DNA from: Rhynchospora pubera
Taxonomy: Eukaryota > Streptophyta > Magnoliopsida > Poales > Cyperaceae
Length of the DNA stretch: 64,000 nt
Reading direction: 5' to 3'
NCBI GenBank assembly: GCA_028095005.1
Contig: CM051462.1
Coordinates: 117,976,752-118,040,751 of the forward strand
Shown: in pieces, positions 21,935-34,244 of the stretch
How positions within the stretch are numbered: the first letter of the stretch is position 1
Layout: every line of letters begins with the position of its first letter
Position numbers and translations under genes: made by a program
Notes under the pieces: generated by a model
Databases searched by the model: none
What the model saw: the letters and a program-made list of their open reading frames with translations, nothing else
Told to the model about the DNA's origin: nothing

Positions 21935-22665
21935 TTTTTATTAAATTGTTACATAATTTCCACTACCTTATTACTTACAATATTTTTGGTGTACAAATGG
22001 TACTAATGTCACATAATTTTTAACAAAGTGTTGGAAAGGTACACTATTAACTTATTTTCCTTACAAGGTGCATAATGAAATGATGCCAAATAATTTTATG
22101 TTAATTTGGGTGCATATTTAAACATAATTTGATTGAGCTGACGAACTCACCTTTTCGGTTACTATAAAAAATTGAAAATAAAATAATTAATCCAAAATGA
22201 AAAATATTCTTAGAAGTAAATAAAAGAAAATTCAATGAATTTAATTTGTTGCTTACCATAAACTAAGTTAACTAACATGATATTTTGTAATATATTATAA
22301 GCTGGATCGCAATAATGTTGTTGTTAATATTGTTGTCATACAATATTTGTGACGCCACAAAAATCATATTTTGATTCCGTACTTCCTTAACTGATTGCTT
22401 TCTGATTATTTTTGACAGTGGTCACGCTTCTCTGGTGCTAATTAAAGGTAGTGCTAATCTTTTGTAACGTTGTTTATGCCTTTTAATGTTATTCTCTCTC
22501 CAAAATGAATTTGAGGCCAGGGATGCCATCAAACCACTTCCGCTCTTTTCTTTTCATCTCTATGTTCCTCTCTAAAAAAAGATAAAGAACCTTTATTCCC
22601 TTTCATTTCACTATTTCCTCCTCTCTTCCATAATCCATGTGGCATTGTTGAAAGAAACGCACATC
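21935..22665 (+). promoter_or_regulatory. upstream region of the second URGT gene
   Basis: AT-rich DNA becoming CT-rich near 22500-22640, probably the leader. No clear TATA element or repeat recognised. Confidence 0.35.
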
Positions 22666-24547
22666 ATGAATCAAGACAAGAAGCCGGTGGTCTCGGATGT
22701 CGGAGCATGGGCCATGAATGTGGTCAGCTCCGTCGGTATCATAATGGTTAATAAGGAGCTCATGTCTCCGGGCGGTTATTCTTTCAGCTTTGGTAATGCA
22801 TATTAATTCATCTCTATATCATTTTCTTCATTGGTATTTTGTGATTTCTGAATCTTAAAAATTCAGCACAAATGTGTGTACTTATAAACAAAAATTTCCA
22901 TTTTTTTTTCTTGTAGCCAGGATACTAATTCAAAAGATTAACCTTTTGTTTTAAATTTAAAAAAAAAATTGACAGCGACTACACTTACTGGATTTCATTT
23001 TGCGGTGACTGCATTGGTCGGTTGGATATCAAGTGCTACTGGCTACTCGGTGTCGAAAAATGTGCCTTTATGGGAACTTCTATGGTTCTCTGTCGTTGCC
23101 AATGCATCAATTACAAGCATGAACCTTAGCCTCATGCTCAATTCTGTTGGGTTCTACCAGGTCTGATATTTTTATTTGCATATGATTGACATTTATTTAA
23201 GTATATGCAGCATTAAGGCAAGCCTTATTTCCTTTTTTTTGAAAATAAGAGTCCCACAGAGGCTCCATTGATAAACGGTGACCCAATTACACAATATGGT
23301 ATATACAAATTTAATCAACGCCCCTAAAGCTACTGTGGTACCATTAACCATCCGTACCAGTGCATTGATCATCGGTACCTAGGCAAGATTTTGCATTTAC
23401 TTTGTCTTGCTAATTGCATGTCTGATAGATTACTTTACCTTTTCTAACAACTGTTAATTCTGCAAAACTTCAAAACAGATTTCAAAATTGAGTATGATAC
23501 CAGTGGTTTGCTTAATGGAATGGATCCTGAATAGCAAGTACTACTCAAGTAAGGTGATAGCATCAGTCGTAGTAGTTGCATTTGGTGTCGGGATTTGCAC
23601 CGTCACTGATGTGGAAATCAATGCGAAGGGATTTCTTTGTGCTTGTGTTGCTGTTTTCTGCACTTCCCTCCAACAAATTGTATGCATTCTCTACTTACTA
23701 ATGATATCATGCAAGTACCCAGAAATTGACTTTAAGATATTTATTAAAAATAGTTTCAGGTTTGTACTCAATAAGAATATACATATACATCTCATACCCA
23801 TAAGCGACACCATTTTTGACACTTTATAAGTTTATCCCATCTCCTTTTCCTTTTATTTGATGGCCACAATTTTCACCGGATACTGACAGTTCTAACCTAT
23901 AACTATTCCTGTTATTTTAGACAATTGGTTCATTTCAAAAGAAATACAACATCGGATCTTTCGAGCTTCTAAGCAAAACTGCGCCAATTCAAGCAGCCTC
24001 ACTCCTAGTATTAGGTCCATTCCTTGATTACTATCTCAATGGACAATCAATTATGAGCTACCGGTACTCCCTTGGTGCAGCTGTAAGTATACAGTATCAA
24101 TTTCATCTCCTAAATATCTCCTTGATTTAATTTTTTGCTAATTTTACTTTCTATTTAACTTACTTTGTCTTCACCAAATTTCAGATTTTCCTACTCCTCT
24201 CGTGTTCCTTGGCAGTAGTCTGTAACATGAGCCAGTATCTATGCATCGGCAGGTTCTCTGCCACATCATTCCAAGTGTTGGGACACATGAAGACCGTTTG
24301 TGTTTTAATTCTTGGTTGGATCCTTTTTGATTCCGCTCTTACCTTCAAAAATATAATGGGCATGCTGCTTGCTGTCCTAGGCATGGTGGTCTATAGTTGG
24401 GCAGTCGAGGCTGATAAAAAGGCGGTGAAACTGCCGGCATTTCGAACCAGTGATGCATTGGACGGTGAGGATGTAAAACTGCTCAAGCAGAAAATAATCA
24501 ATGGACTTGCTGACTCCGACTTGGAGAAACCACAGATTAAAAGCTGA
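22666..24547 (+). CDS. URGT: URGT-type Golgi UDP-rhamnose/UDP-galactose transporter, copy 2
   Basis: Second member of the tandem URGT pair, predicted to exchange UDP-Rha/UDP-Gal across the Golgi membrane. Exons 22666-22792, 22976-23160, 23479-23679, 23921-24082, 24185-24547 give 345 aa. Exon lengths 127, 185, 201 and 162 equal those of copy 1 exactly, while introns are shorter (183, 318, 241 and 102 against 431, 334, 365 and 475 bp) and unalike in sequence, so the duplication is old. The family landmarks are kept: SDVGAWAMNVVSSVGIIM, TTLTGFHFAVTALVGW, ISKLSMIPVVCLMEWIL, FGVGICTVTDVEINAKG, KKYNIGSFELLSKTAPIQA and FSATSFQVLGHMKTVCVL. It differs from copy 1 mainly at the N-terminus, in loops and in the C-tail. 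No inactivating change is seen. Confidence 0.93.
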
Positions 24548-26103
24548 ACAATTTTGTTTCGCTTAATAATTTATTATCTAATTATGTTATATAAAGACTA
24601 CGGAAATTTTTTTTCCCCAGAAACTTGGCAACGGATACCAAGGCTTACAAACGACTACAATTGTTGGTTAAAATTTTAGGTTAGGATATGGTTAGACAAA
24701 ATGGAACATGGGGATTATATGTTTCTTCTAACGCATTTTGTTTGTACCAGGAAAAATTTGGATTTTTAACTCTGTATAATTGTTAACATTTTTTTTATAA
24801 AATTGGCGATTACCTCTGCCTATAACTGTTTATGGATCTGGATCTGATGTACTTAGAAAAAGATTAAAATAGATAAGGTAAATAAGCTGCATATTTAATT
24901 ATTTATCCGATTAGATCTGCCATGACTCATGCCCATGATTTTGGAAATTGTGGTTGCATTATTAAATTTGAAAAAAAGATTAGTGCACCTTCATTCTGCA
25001 CCCGGTATCTACATCTGCCCAGATTTTGTACATTTCAGCCATGTAAACCGTTTGGGTTTTACTCATTCTTTAATTTTTTTAGAAAAAAAAAAAATTTTCG
25101 ATGAGGAGTACACTTCATCCTTTTTCTGACGTCGGTACGTTCAAAAAGAAAATTTTCAATTTATTCTCTCTCTTTTGTTAAACTGTGAAACTTTCACATG
25201 AATACGTGATCTTTTACTCTTGTATCTTTCTCAATTATATTTTCCCCCGAAAACTCGACAGCAGCAGTGAGTTCCTCAATTATTAGTGTGGTATCTTGCG
25301 ATCTATTTTTATTTTTGATATTATTTTATATTTTATTCATTCAAGGATCATATTAATTAGTTGCATAGCGCGATAATTTTTAACATGATATATATCTAAT
25401 AGTACACAGTAGCTTAAAAAACACTTAAATTTCAAACAAAAATACAATAATTAAAATTTTTGCAACTTAATAGAAGCGAAAGGCTTGTAAACACTATAAT
25501 AATTAAGTAATTAACCGAAAAAATTCTCTCATTATAAACGAATTAATATAATATTTAATCGTAGAACTGAACTAGCTATCCAATTTTTATTTATAATCTC
25601 TATCGCTCAAATGTGTTATACTCATCCATGCCTTCGCCAGCCTCCCCTAATAGTTAGATTTTTTGTATAATATAATCAAATAAAATTGTTTCCTTGGCTT
25701 CGGCCTTAATTAAGCTTTGAAGTTCATCGACAGTATAAGATTTTATTGTTTTTTGAAATTAACTTATTTTTGACAATTTTAATTAAGTTTTTCGAAATTA
25801 ACTTAAATGTTTTTAACTAGAAAAATTTTCATAATTGATTTTTTTAACAAAATTATTAAAATATGGAACATTGTAGTTTTCAATTTGATGAAACATATTA
25901 TCATTTGATTTTCTCTTTTTTGTTTTTTCGTTTTCTGAGTTCAAGAGAGAAAAAAAAACACGGTGAGCTCCACGCAACCACCTTTCTTCTTACGCTCAGA
26001 GTACACTCGGACTCTTCCGATCTCTGTCATGGGCTCCGTTATTCCTCTATCCTGGCTCCACCACTTCATCCATGCCTTTTCACATAAAACAATCACAATT
26101 TAT
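24548..26103. other. intergenic, AT-rich
   Basis: Contains the 3' region of URGT copy 2, then AT-rich sequence with no gene, RNA or clear repeat that I can support. Short frames at 24922-25129 and 25863-26160 have no features. Confidence 0.4.
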
Positions 26104-26620
26104 CAAGTGTGTTTGGTTAACACACGAACAGCTGACGAATTAGGGACGAACAACTCCTAGTTCGTGAAAATCGGGGGATTAGGAACTAGCTAAGAAGTTC
26201 ATGAACAGTCTAGTTCGTGGGTTGTTTGGTTCACGCGAACTTCTAGTTCACGGATGGTGCCAAACACACGAACATGAGAAAAATTTTGGAAGTTCGGAGG
26301 GATAACTTAGTAAGGTATGTTTGGTTCACGCCACCGAACAATGCGAACTTCGCTCCTTAGGTGTTCATGATTCGTGCAAAAAGGAGAAATAACGAATAAA
26401 GCCGGGGGCCGTTTGGATCACTTAGGAATTTGGGAAATTTCTTATTCATAGGCATAAATTTATTGGAAAGTGTGTAACTTTGTGAATAATTTGGATTGTT
26501 TATAATAAATTTATGTCTAGGAATATGAAATTTGCCAAATTCTGATGGGATCCAACCAGGTTTGTTCGTTGTTCTCGAATGATGTTTGGTTCACGCGAAC
26601 AACAGATGTTTAAACATTGC
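26104..26620. mobile_element. MITE-like foldback(s) with GTGTTTGGTT ends, one nested inside another
   Basis: Left unit about 26106-26275 starts GTGTTTGGTT and ends GCCAAACACACGAAC, with GTTCGTG/CACGAAC motifs in both orientations. A related unit with TGTTTGGTTCACGC (about 26318 and 26583) is split by a smaller element (about 26404-26560) with a GGCCGTTTGGATC end. Boundaries are approximate. Confidence 0.5.
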
Positions 26621-27560
26621 CTAAAAATATTGATGTTGCTCCAGGTGAAAAATACCGGCAGAAAAGAAGTCTAACTCATAGTACATTAGAGAAGCATATT
26701 CTTAGATTAATGAACTCGAAAATCTTTAAACATTGGTGAATAGTCTGCAAATCTCTTTACTTTTTTCGAAAACAGTAAAATGCATAAAGTTTTTCTTTAA
26801 TGTATAAAATTTTAAATCCACAAGCATGTTTAATGATTATTACAAGCGATGGTTAAATGCGTGATGATGAATAAAGAAGAACACTTTATGCATGTAAGTC
26901 CTGAGGTGGACTGCCTCTAAGTCCTGAGGTGGATTTTGCTATGGGTCTTGGGGTTATCTTATAAGAAGAACAGCAAAAAAGGCATGTAATGATGTTAACT
27001 GTGGGATTAATCAAGCGACAGTTCGACTCCATATCCGGCAATCCTTATCCGCTGTCGCGCGGCACACCGCGCAGCGCACAAAAGGACAAACAACTCACAG
27101 CGTATAGCGCAAAACAGTGGAGGCGGTGCTTTGGACACTATGAAATGACAAATTTGCCCCCAAGCATTCTTGATCTCATTTGGAAATCCAAAAAACCAAT
27201 TAACAAGTCAAAAACTATTAAAATAATGATTAATTTGTTGGATTGCGAATGGGATTAGTTTCTCATTACATATTTTGTCATCTCATATTTGTATATTATA
27301 ATAATAATTGAGATACTAATTCTAATATTCGTGACAACAAATAATTATTATAATTATATTTTAAAAAATAGTTGGAAAATTATTATTAATTTCATCCACT
27401 CGGTCTCTATTATTTATACATCATCCAAACAATATTTTTCTATTCATAAATATACTATTAATTTTTCATCATTTTCATTTCACAATCCTTATTCATTAAT
27501 AGTCCTATTTATGCTTATTCACGATCACATCCAATGGCATAATTTTTGTTTTTAATTTGA
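26621..27560. other. intergenic with a CGCG-rich MITE fragment
   Basis: Mostly AT-rich. At about 27041-27085 TGTCGCGCGGCACACCGCGC resembles the inverse of 29090-29135, so both are remnants of one repeat family. No gene is supported; an 89-codon frame (26989-27258) overlaps the fragment and looks fortuitous. Confidence 0.4.
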
Positions 27561-27564
27561 GCAA

Positions 27565-27735
27565 GGTTTTAAAATGCGATTTGTGCGGTTTAGCGATTGG
27601 GTGGTGATTTAGAGTTTATCGGTGATAAAACAGCGATAAAACGGAAAAAAACGGTGATATAACGGATAAAACGGTTGTGCGGTATGAACAAAAATCCTGA
27701 TAAAACGGCGATAAAACGGAAAAACGGAGTTTTTT
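27565..27735. repeat. diverged repeat with CAAGGTTTTAAAAT end and GATAAAACGG motifs
   Basis: Begins CAAGGTTTTAAAAT and has several CGATAAAACGG-like motifs. An inverted relative occurs at about 55620-55785, which ends ATTTTAAAACCTTG. The ends suggest a hAT-like MITE; only part is present. Confidence 0.5.
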
Positions 27736-27917
27736 AAAAGCTTGAATTTAAGTCAACATTACAAGTTTGTATTCAATATTGATGTCTACTTACTACTTAG
27801 CTGTCAAAAACTTTGCGAAAGCATGTGTCTAATAATATTTTTTGTCACTAGCCTAATTTTTAACAAGTCTAAACAACACTTTTAGAACATCCAATGGCTA
27901 TTCAATATTTATCTTTA

Positions 27918-28597
27918 CTAGCTCAAGATGTCCTCATATGTGGACAAATAAAAAAAAAACAATATTAGATAATAAAAATATGAGAAGGGTTCCGGTGCCA
28001 CAACTTTATTTTTTCATTATTTTTTAAAATTTCAAAATGTAAATGTCCAATCTAAACCGTTTATCTTTTTCATTTTAATGAGTGATGTATTTTCATATTA
28101 GTTTTATAAAATTTGAAGTTGATTTGATACTTGATCAAGAGGTTAAAAAAAGAACAAATATGGTTAACTATAACAGATTAATTATAATACATTCATATTT
28201 TGAGCTCTGGATCAAGTATCAAATCAACTCAAAATTTTATAAAGCTTATATCGAAATGCATCGCTCGTTAAAACGAAGAAGATTAATGGTTTAGATTTGA
28301 AATTTACATTTTAAAATTTAAAATTTTAATAAAAAAATAAAATCGTGGCATTTGGTGGCACCCTAAACTTGTGACACCGGAACTTTACTCTAAAAATATA
28401 TTGCTTAATCTAGCATCGATACAAATAGATATGTTATTTAATTTGTTTCTTTATTAGACGGAAAATCAAAATATATTGTTATTTCGTATGACGATTAATA
28501 TCCGACCACAGATTAAATCGATTGAATGGCAAAAATACCTATTTGATGCTAGACCTAACGTGTAATACCTCCACAGTCCATTTATAAGTAGTAGAGA
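27918..28597 (-). mobile_element. 680-bp mini-Helitron on the minus strand
   Basis: Read on the minus strand it starts A|TCTCTACTACTTATAAATGG (5' end at 28597). It ends with a short hairpin (TGTCC...GGACA), then TCTTGAG and CTAG (27918-27921) before T. Both ends match the pattern of the large Helitron at 9527-21934. A foldback element (27989-28384) lies inside it, so the Helitron without it is under 300 bp. Confidence 0.6.
27989..28384. mobile_element. foldback MITE, family F, copy 1
   Basis: Ends GTTCCGGTGCCACAA and TTGTGACACCGGAAC (approximate TIR). Long inner arms pair, for example GATTTGATACTTGATC with GATCAAGTATCAAATC. A diverged relative lies at 47411-47790. It is nested in the mini-Helitron. 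Confidence 0.75.
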
Positions 28598-28869
28598 TAA
28601 TAACATAATTTTAAATATTATATATTTATATCAATCCAAATCCAATGAAATAACTTCACCAGAAATATATCACGCATATGCTTTGCTTAGAAATTCCTTC
28701 TATTATTGTTTAAGAAATAATTTAATTAAGAAAATTTTATGGATATAGTTACAGAGAGGAAATGACAAAACTTGTTGTAGATTCTTGCTTTATAATACTG
28801 GGGTATACATGTCCAAAAAAATTTTGCGGAATGCTCCCAAGAGAAATTCACCGTGTCCAAAGCACTACT

Positions 28870-29145
28870 CAAAACAGGGACCCGAATCCCGTGTAGCGCG
28901 GGACACCGTGTAGCGCACGTACGGGCCGTCTGATCTTGATCGGACGGTTCATTTTTTACGGGCCTATCAATCTAGGTTACATACACGGGGCTCCCTTGTC
29001 CATTGGATCTTGATCAGACGGCTACGATGCCGCGCTACACGGTGTGCCGCGCGGCATCAGATCTGAACTCTACCAGGAGCAGATATTTTTTGTCCTTATG
29101 CGCGCTGCATACTGTGTCGCGCGACACATGATTTCGTTTCCCATG
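28870..29145. mobile_element. GC-rich foldback MITE, family H, copy 1
   Basis: Contains GTGTAGCGCGGGACACCGTG and its counterpart CCGCGCTACACGGTGTG in inverted orientation, around a core with CCGTCTGATCTTGATCGGACGG-type symmetry and GGGCCTATCAATCTAGGTTA. A related copy is at 49895-50065. Exact ends are unclear. Confidence 0.6.
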
Positions 29146-30351
29146 TCCGGTTTGCAATGAGCGAGGTCGAGCACTTTCCTCGAAGCAACGAACTGAGCTG
29201 GGCATGGGGACGGGGGTGAAGAGAAGGGTACTGGAGATGTCCAGCTGGGTTCCCGTGTAACGGCTCTCGAAGATTTTAATTTAAACAGGCTCTTGGGCCT
29301 TCGCTAAGCCCACACAATTTTAGGCTTAAAAAAAGGCCTAAAACTTATAACAAGTTCAAAGGAGTGAGAATTCATCAGAGAACATCAGAACAAGTTGAAA
29401 GGAGAGAATAAAAATAAAATATGATTGCAAGTGGGAACACTGAATTTTTGAATTTGGAGTTGGATGTCTATATAGTGGACCACTGAATCCCTTAAACTAT
29501 GCAAAATTGCAAATGTATAAAAGGCGATTAATATCCATTAAAACAAAGATATTTTTAACATTAATGCCCACAATACGGGCATATAGAAAATGATTTATGT
29601 GCTCTCTTTGGGATGAATGCTCATTAATGTTTTTCTATAAATGTCAAAAACGTTAAAAATGTTGCTCATGAAAGAATGATCACCGCAACATTTCAAGAAC
29701 AGCAATTAAGTTAAACGGTTAAGATATTGGGAAAATCAGATTATAGTGCTAATTATCGATTTTATGGCGTGTCCAAAACTTTTATTGAAATGGACACCCA
29801 CGCATTTTCATTTAGAGTTCTGATTTCTCAAATTTTTTATGAATTAAAACAATCTCAAGTCCTTACAGAAACTGTTTAAATCAACAGCGTAAATTAGAAG
29901 GTTACACAGTTAAAATTACAATTTACAAAACAGTATTTATGAAACAAACAGCATCAAATCCATTCAGATTTTGACCACTTCTCTGAATTATCCAACGGAC
30001 ATCTAAAATAATCCACATATTAAATTAATTACGTTACAATTTGTTAGAACAGTTAAATAATTTTCATGTTCCGTTCAGATTTTAACTACTAATTTAAGTA
30101 ATAAAATTACTCCACCGGATGGATAAATGTCCATGTCTTCAATTTTCATCCACAAGGAATCTGGCTGGAGGAGGTCCTGCCGTCCTGTTAACTGTTAATG
30201 TACGGTGCACCAGGCGCACCCAAATTCACTTCGCTTATCCGTGCTCTCTCCTCTGTTCGCCGTCTCTTGTATTTAACACTTCTCTACTCGCAAATTCCTC
30301 TTTAATTTTCTGATTCTCTCTCAAACTATAAAAAAAAAAAAAACCAAACTC
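29146..30351 (+). promoter_or_regulatory. upstream region of the GGPP synthase gene
   Basis: AT-rich, with a GC-richer patch at 29150-29260. A CT-rich leader (about 30230-30340) ends in an A-run just before the ATG at 30352. No clear TATA box; TTGTATTTAAC at about 30267 is the nearest candidate. Confidence 0.35.
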
Positions 30352-31398
30352 ATGGCTTCTTTACCTTCCCACTTCCTCTCCAGCCAATTTCTGGTCTCAA
30401 AACCCTATCTCCCTGGAATCTCTCCCACCTCCTCCTCCCTCCGCCAATTCTCCAGCTTTGCCATCTCCGCTGAGGCTCCAACAGCCATCAAATTCGATAT
30501 AAAGCAATACATGATTGAGAAAGCCGCCATGGTTAACAAGGCCCTCGACTCGGCCATCCCGGACAAGGCCTTCCCCCAAAGCGGTCGCCTCCAGGAGGCC
30601 ATGCGTTATTCCCTCATGGCTGGAGGCAAACGGGTCCGACCCGCCTTATGCCTCGCCGCATGCAAATTAGCTGGAGGACTTGAGCCGTGGGCTTTACCGG
30701 CTGCGTTGGCAACTGAGATGATCCACACCATGTCGCTGATCCACGACGATATGCCGTGCATGGACAATGATGACCTTCGCCGTGGCAAGCCGACGTGTCA
30801 CAAGGCCTTCGATGAACCGACAGCTATTCTGGCAGGTGATGCCTTACTGGCACTGGCGTTTGAAACAGCTTCTGACTTGTCTGCTTATCCTGATGACGTG
30901 TCACCCGACCGTGTAGCCCGGGCAGTTGGTGAGTTGGCCCGGTGCATTGGCGCTCAAGGTTTGGCAGCTGGTCAATTGGTGGATCTCGAATCCACCGGGC
31001 TTGATGAACCGGTACCATTAGAAAAACTGGAGTACATCCATTTACATAAGACGGCTGCTTTGCTGGAGGCTGCGGTTGTTTCTGGGGCAATTATTGGAGG
31101 CGGGTCTGATGAACAAGTTGACCGGTTGAGGCAGTATGCAAGAAGTATTGGGTTGCTGTTTCAGGTTGTAGATGACATACTGGATCTGACCAAGTCATCA
31201 GAGGAATTGGGGAAGACGGCTGGGAAGGATTTGGCTAGTGATAAGACAACCTACCCGAAGCTCATCGGGTTGGATAAGTCGCGCCTATTTGCAGAGGAGT
31301 TGTTGGGGCAAGCGAAAGAGCAGCTGAATGAGTTTGACCCAGCATCAGCTGCTCCTTTGGTTTACCTGGCAAATTACATTGCTTACCGACAGAAGTAG
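30352..31398 (+). CDS. GGPPS: plastid-type geranylgeranyl diphosphate synthase, intronless
   Basis: Makes GGPP from IPP and allylic diphosphates, the precursor of carotenoids, chlorophyll phytol, gibberellins and other diterpenes. Single exon, 348 aa. Residues 1 to about 45 are Ser/Pro/Leu-rich and low in acidic residues, a likely plastid transit peptide. First Asp-rich motif: DDMPCMDNDD (about 135-144), followed by LRRGKPTCH. Second: DDILD near residue 278, preceded by GLLFQVV. GGKRVRP and KTAALLEA substrate-site motifs are present. One CxxxC (CLAAC) is seen; the second CxxxC typical of non-catalytic small subunits is not obvious, so this should be a catalytic large subunit. C-terminus ANYIAYRQK is family-typical. 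Intronless structure is normal for plant GGPPS. The region has higher GC than its surroundings. Confidence 0.95.
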   Translation: MASLPSHFLSSQFLVSKPYLPGISPTSSSLRQFSSFAISAEAPTAIKFDIKQYMIEKAAMVNKALDSAIPDKAFPQSGRLQEAMRYSLMAGGKRVRPALCLAACKLAGGLEPWALPAALATEMIHTMSLIHDDMPCMDNDDLRRGKPTCHKAFDEPTAILAGDALLALAFETASDLSAYPDDVSPDRVARAVGELARCIGAQGLAAGQLVDLESTGLDEPVPLEKLEYIHLHKTAALLEAAVVSGAIIGGGSDEQVDRLRQYARSIGLLFQVVDDILDLTKSSEELGKTAGKDLASDKTTYPKLIGLDKSRLFAEELLGQAKEQLNEFDPASAAPLVYLANYIAYRQK

Positions 31399-33760
31399 AG
31401 CTCAGGTTAATTGTAATATGCTTTGATTTATTGGATGCTTTGATTTAATTGTAATATGTTTATTGCTGGCAAATAACTGTAAGGTCTCTTTTCCTAACTT
31501 GTTAGGTTGGATATTTGTAGTAGGTTAAAGCCACTGGAGATTTCTCTGTTAACCTGATATAACTTCCCAAAGCCTATATCTTGTTACTTTCCAAATTAAG
31601 GTGTAAGTGGAGGAAACGAGACCAACCAAATAAGTTGGTGAATAAGTAATTTTCCATTCCTATACATTTTCTTGGTAATCTCCTTTTCCTTCATCATGTG
31701 GTTAAAACACAGTATTCGAGATTTCCATTTTTTTGGTAGAACAGTATAAAAAGTTAAAAACAATAAAAAGAAATCTCAAAAGATCAATCATAATGCAAAC
31801 TTAGTGGGACTGGTATATGATGGTACAATGGCGATCAGCTGATCATCTATTTCATGACAGCATTCTGGAAAGTAGAAAAATGTTTTGTTTCGCTGATGAT
31901 TGCTCTATTATTAGAAATATTATATGCAATTTCAAGATGAAATTTTCAATAGCATCTTAGTTGATCGATATGAAGTTTGTACTTCCTATCTATTGAGGAT
32001 CCAACTTTTGTGCCTCTGAGCTGGAACAGAGAACTTGGATTCTGATTATGCCCTTTCCTGGAGGCACATGGTGAAACCATACCAAAATCCACTGTCAGAT
32101 AACTCCCGTTTTGGAGTTGATAACATTAGCTGCAGTGCACAATGCAGCAGGTGTCAGGTTGGTGCTGTCTGCCATCAAAAATCATCCCCTGACAAGTGTG
32201 GCTGCATCCAGCACAGCTTCCAGATCAAAAGGATGAGCATCAACGCCCCCTCTCTTCTCTCTGCAGTGCTCCTAAATGCAATCAAATCTATATTCTAATA
32301 TTCATTACATACCAGAAGAAGAACAATGCACATTCTGGTTCACTTGACATTGGCAAATGCCGCAATAATCGTTTGCGAGTCTCTTCTGTCTTTTTTTTTA
32401 GTAATGGTCCTAGAATGCTAGAATTCACAGATCAGTTGTCGACTTGTAGTATGTTTGCTTATTTGCGTTGAGGACCAAATGTACAGGCCACAGACTTAAT
32501 GTGTTTACTTTTAAAACTGGAAATAAATAAATAGAGCCCGTCATATTCTCAAGGAAGAAAAATGAAATTAGGCACGTTGCAAGTAGCTTTTTTTTCCATC
32601 TGAAGATGTAAGGTGTTGATGATAAGAAACATAGAAAAAGCTTGTACACGCGCATTTTCTTCTAATTTTTATAAAGAAGTATACTGAATAGATTGACCGT
32701 CTCTTTTTTAGGATAATTTTAGTGTACTTCTATTCCATGATACATCCAAATTCATGTCAAATTTCTAATTCATTTCTTGTATCGGTTATATATATGATCA
32801 ATATTTGATTTGAAGTTTGACTACATTTGAATGTTATTATGGCTTTGCCCTTGTGTTAATCTAATGGCTTCATGAAGAATTTAATTTTCCTTTTGGCCCA
32901 GTAGAACATTCAATAGACAAATTATTTGGTAAATCCTGATTAACATGCAGTTGGAACTTGGAAAGGGTTATCTGCATTAAATGACGGACATCCGGATTTT
33001 GTTGAAGAGTTGTTAAGGCAAGCGGGTGTTCTATTTCACAATTTGTTTGGTATGTCACCAAAATTTTGATAATATGCTTATTGGTATTTCTCCTAGTACA
33101 TTTGCTGATTATTATACTTCTTTCAATATATAAGAGAGGAGAAAATCTTACCCCCAGCTCCTATCAAAGAAAGCTGCAAAGAACAGCAACTTTGCTTGGA
33201 TTCCGGATGGGAGGGATCGGCTATATTATAGTCATAAAATCTGACAAATTTCGCGACCCAGTCATTGCTTCCCCTGCAAAATACTGAATTTCACAAGCAG
33301 AAAACCCAAAAAAAAAGGCAAATATATTAAGAAGAAATCACCTTCGCAGCCCCCAGTGAATTTGGCAACGCCACTCATTTTTTTTTTTTTTCTCCCCTCC
33401 AGAAATTTGGAGAGACTACAGAAAGCGATTGGCATGACTCCGACAGAACACCTATATGGTCTACCTTTCCTTTTCTCTTGTTCCTTCTCTTTTAATGTCG
33501 CTATTTCCTGAATTTCTTCTCCTTTATTCATGCACAACATTTGTGATAAAGGGTCATCGCTCAGGTTAGTATATGACTATTGTTAGGAAGAATGGGGAAA
33601 TTAAAGTTATTTTTAGGCTAAAAATATGCATGTCATCAACTTTTGCGTTAGGTTTTATAGTTTTATTTAGTATTTTCTTTTTTTTTCATGGGCTGCTACA
33701 TTGTCAATCGTAGCCTGTCTTTTTCTTAAAATTTTAAACTTGGAAGAAAACTTGTAGCGG
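31399..33760. other. 3' region of GGPPS and intergenic DNA
   Basis: The 3' UTR probably ends before about 31600. The rest is AT-rich. Several 60-90 codon frames occur, none with a recognisable domain. A short spot at about 32955-33040 reads LNDGHPDFVEELL but has no supporting context. Confidence 0.4.
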
Positions 33761-33961
33761 TCTGTACCAAGGATTCAGGGAAAAGTAGTGCCATAGAAAT
33801 TATAAATCCTGATAAATGAGCCAACCGGGAAAAGGACATCAAGTGAACTATCACAGGATGTGACTTCAAAACTGCTTTACTATCAGGAATTATGCCTACC
33901 TGTCCAAGACAGGAACCAATCAGTGTGCAAGCCCCAATTGAGAGTCATCAGTACATGTGCT

Positions 33962-34244
33962 CAGCGGCGAAGATAGAGAGGGACTGGCAAGGATCAGCCC
34001 CCCCCTAATAATTAGAAATGTGTTCATCATACCTTAATTTATTAAGATAAATTTATATAGTTAAGTTTATTGGCCTCCTCTAAATCCAATATATTATGCT
34101 CAATAATGCTTCAGTTAAAGAAAGATTAATGGATGTTAGTATTGTTTCAAGTAATTTGTATTTAAACTTGTTATTTTCTTGATTCTCAATTTCATTTAGT
34201 CAAATTTTAACCCCCACTATTTTTCAATCCTGGCTTCGCCACTG
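33962..34244. mobile_element. hAT-type MITE (283 bp)
   Basis: Ends CAGCGGCGAAG and CTTCGCCACTG form terminal inverted repeats. 8-bp flanks CATGTGCT (33954-33961) and CATGTGTT (34245-34252) match at 7 of 8. The TIR sequence and 8-bp duplication are hAT hallmarks. It splits the RNase H-like relic that continues at 34245. Confidence 0.8.

Noticed and set aside
26989..27258. 89-codon frame with a GC-rich start
   Set aside because: Overlaps a fragment of MITE family H; composition reflects the repeat, not coding.
32035..32471. Two overlapping 87-91 codon frames downstream of GGPPS
   Set aside because: Cys/Ser-rich without pattern, no splice or promoter support, and no family recognised.
32955..33060. 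Short frame reading LNDGHPDFVEELL, reminiscent of histidine phosphotransfer (AHP) proteins
   Set aside because: Only about 20 residues, no catalytic His motif (HQLKGS) nearby and no exon context; likely chance.
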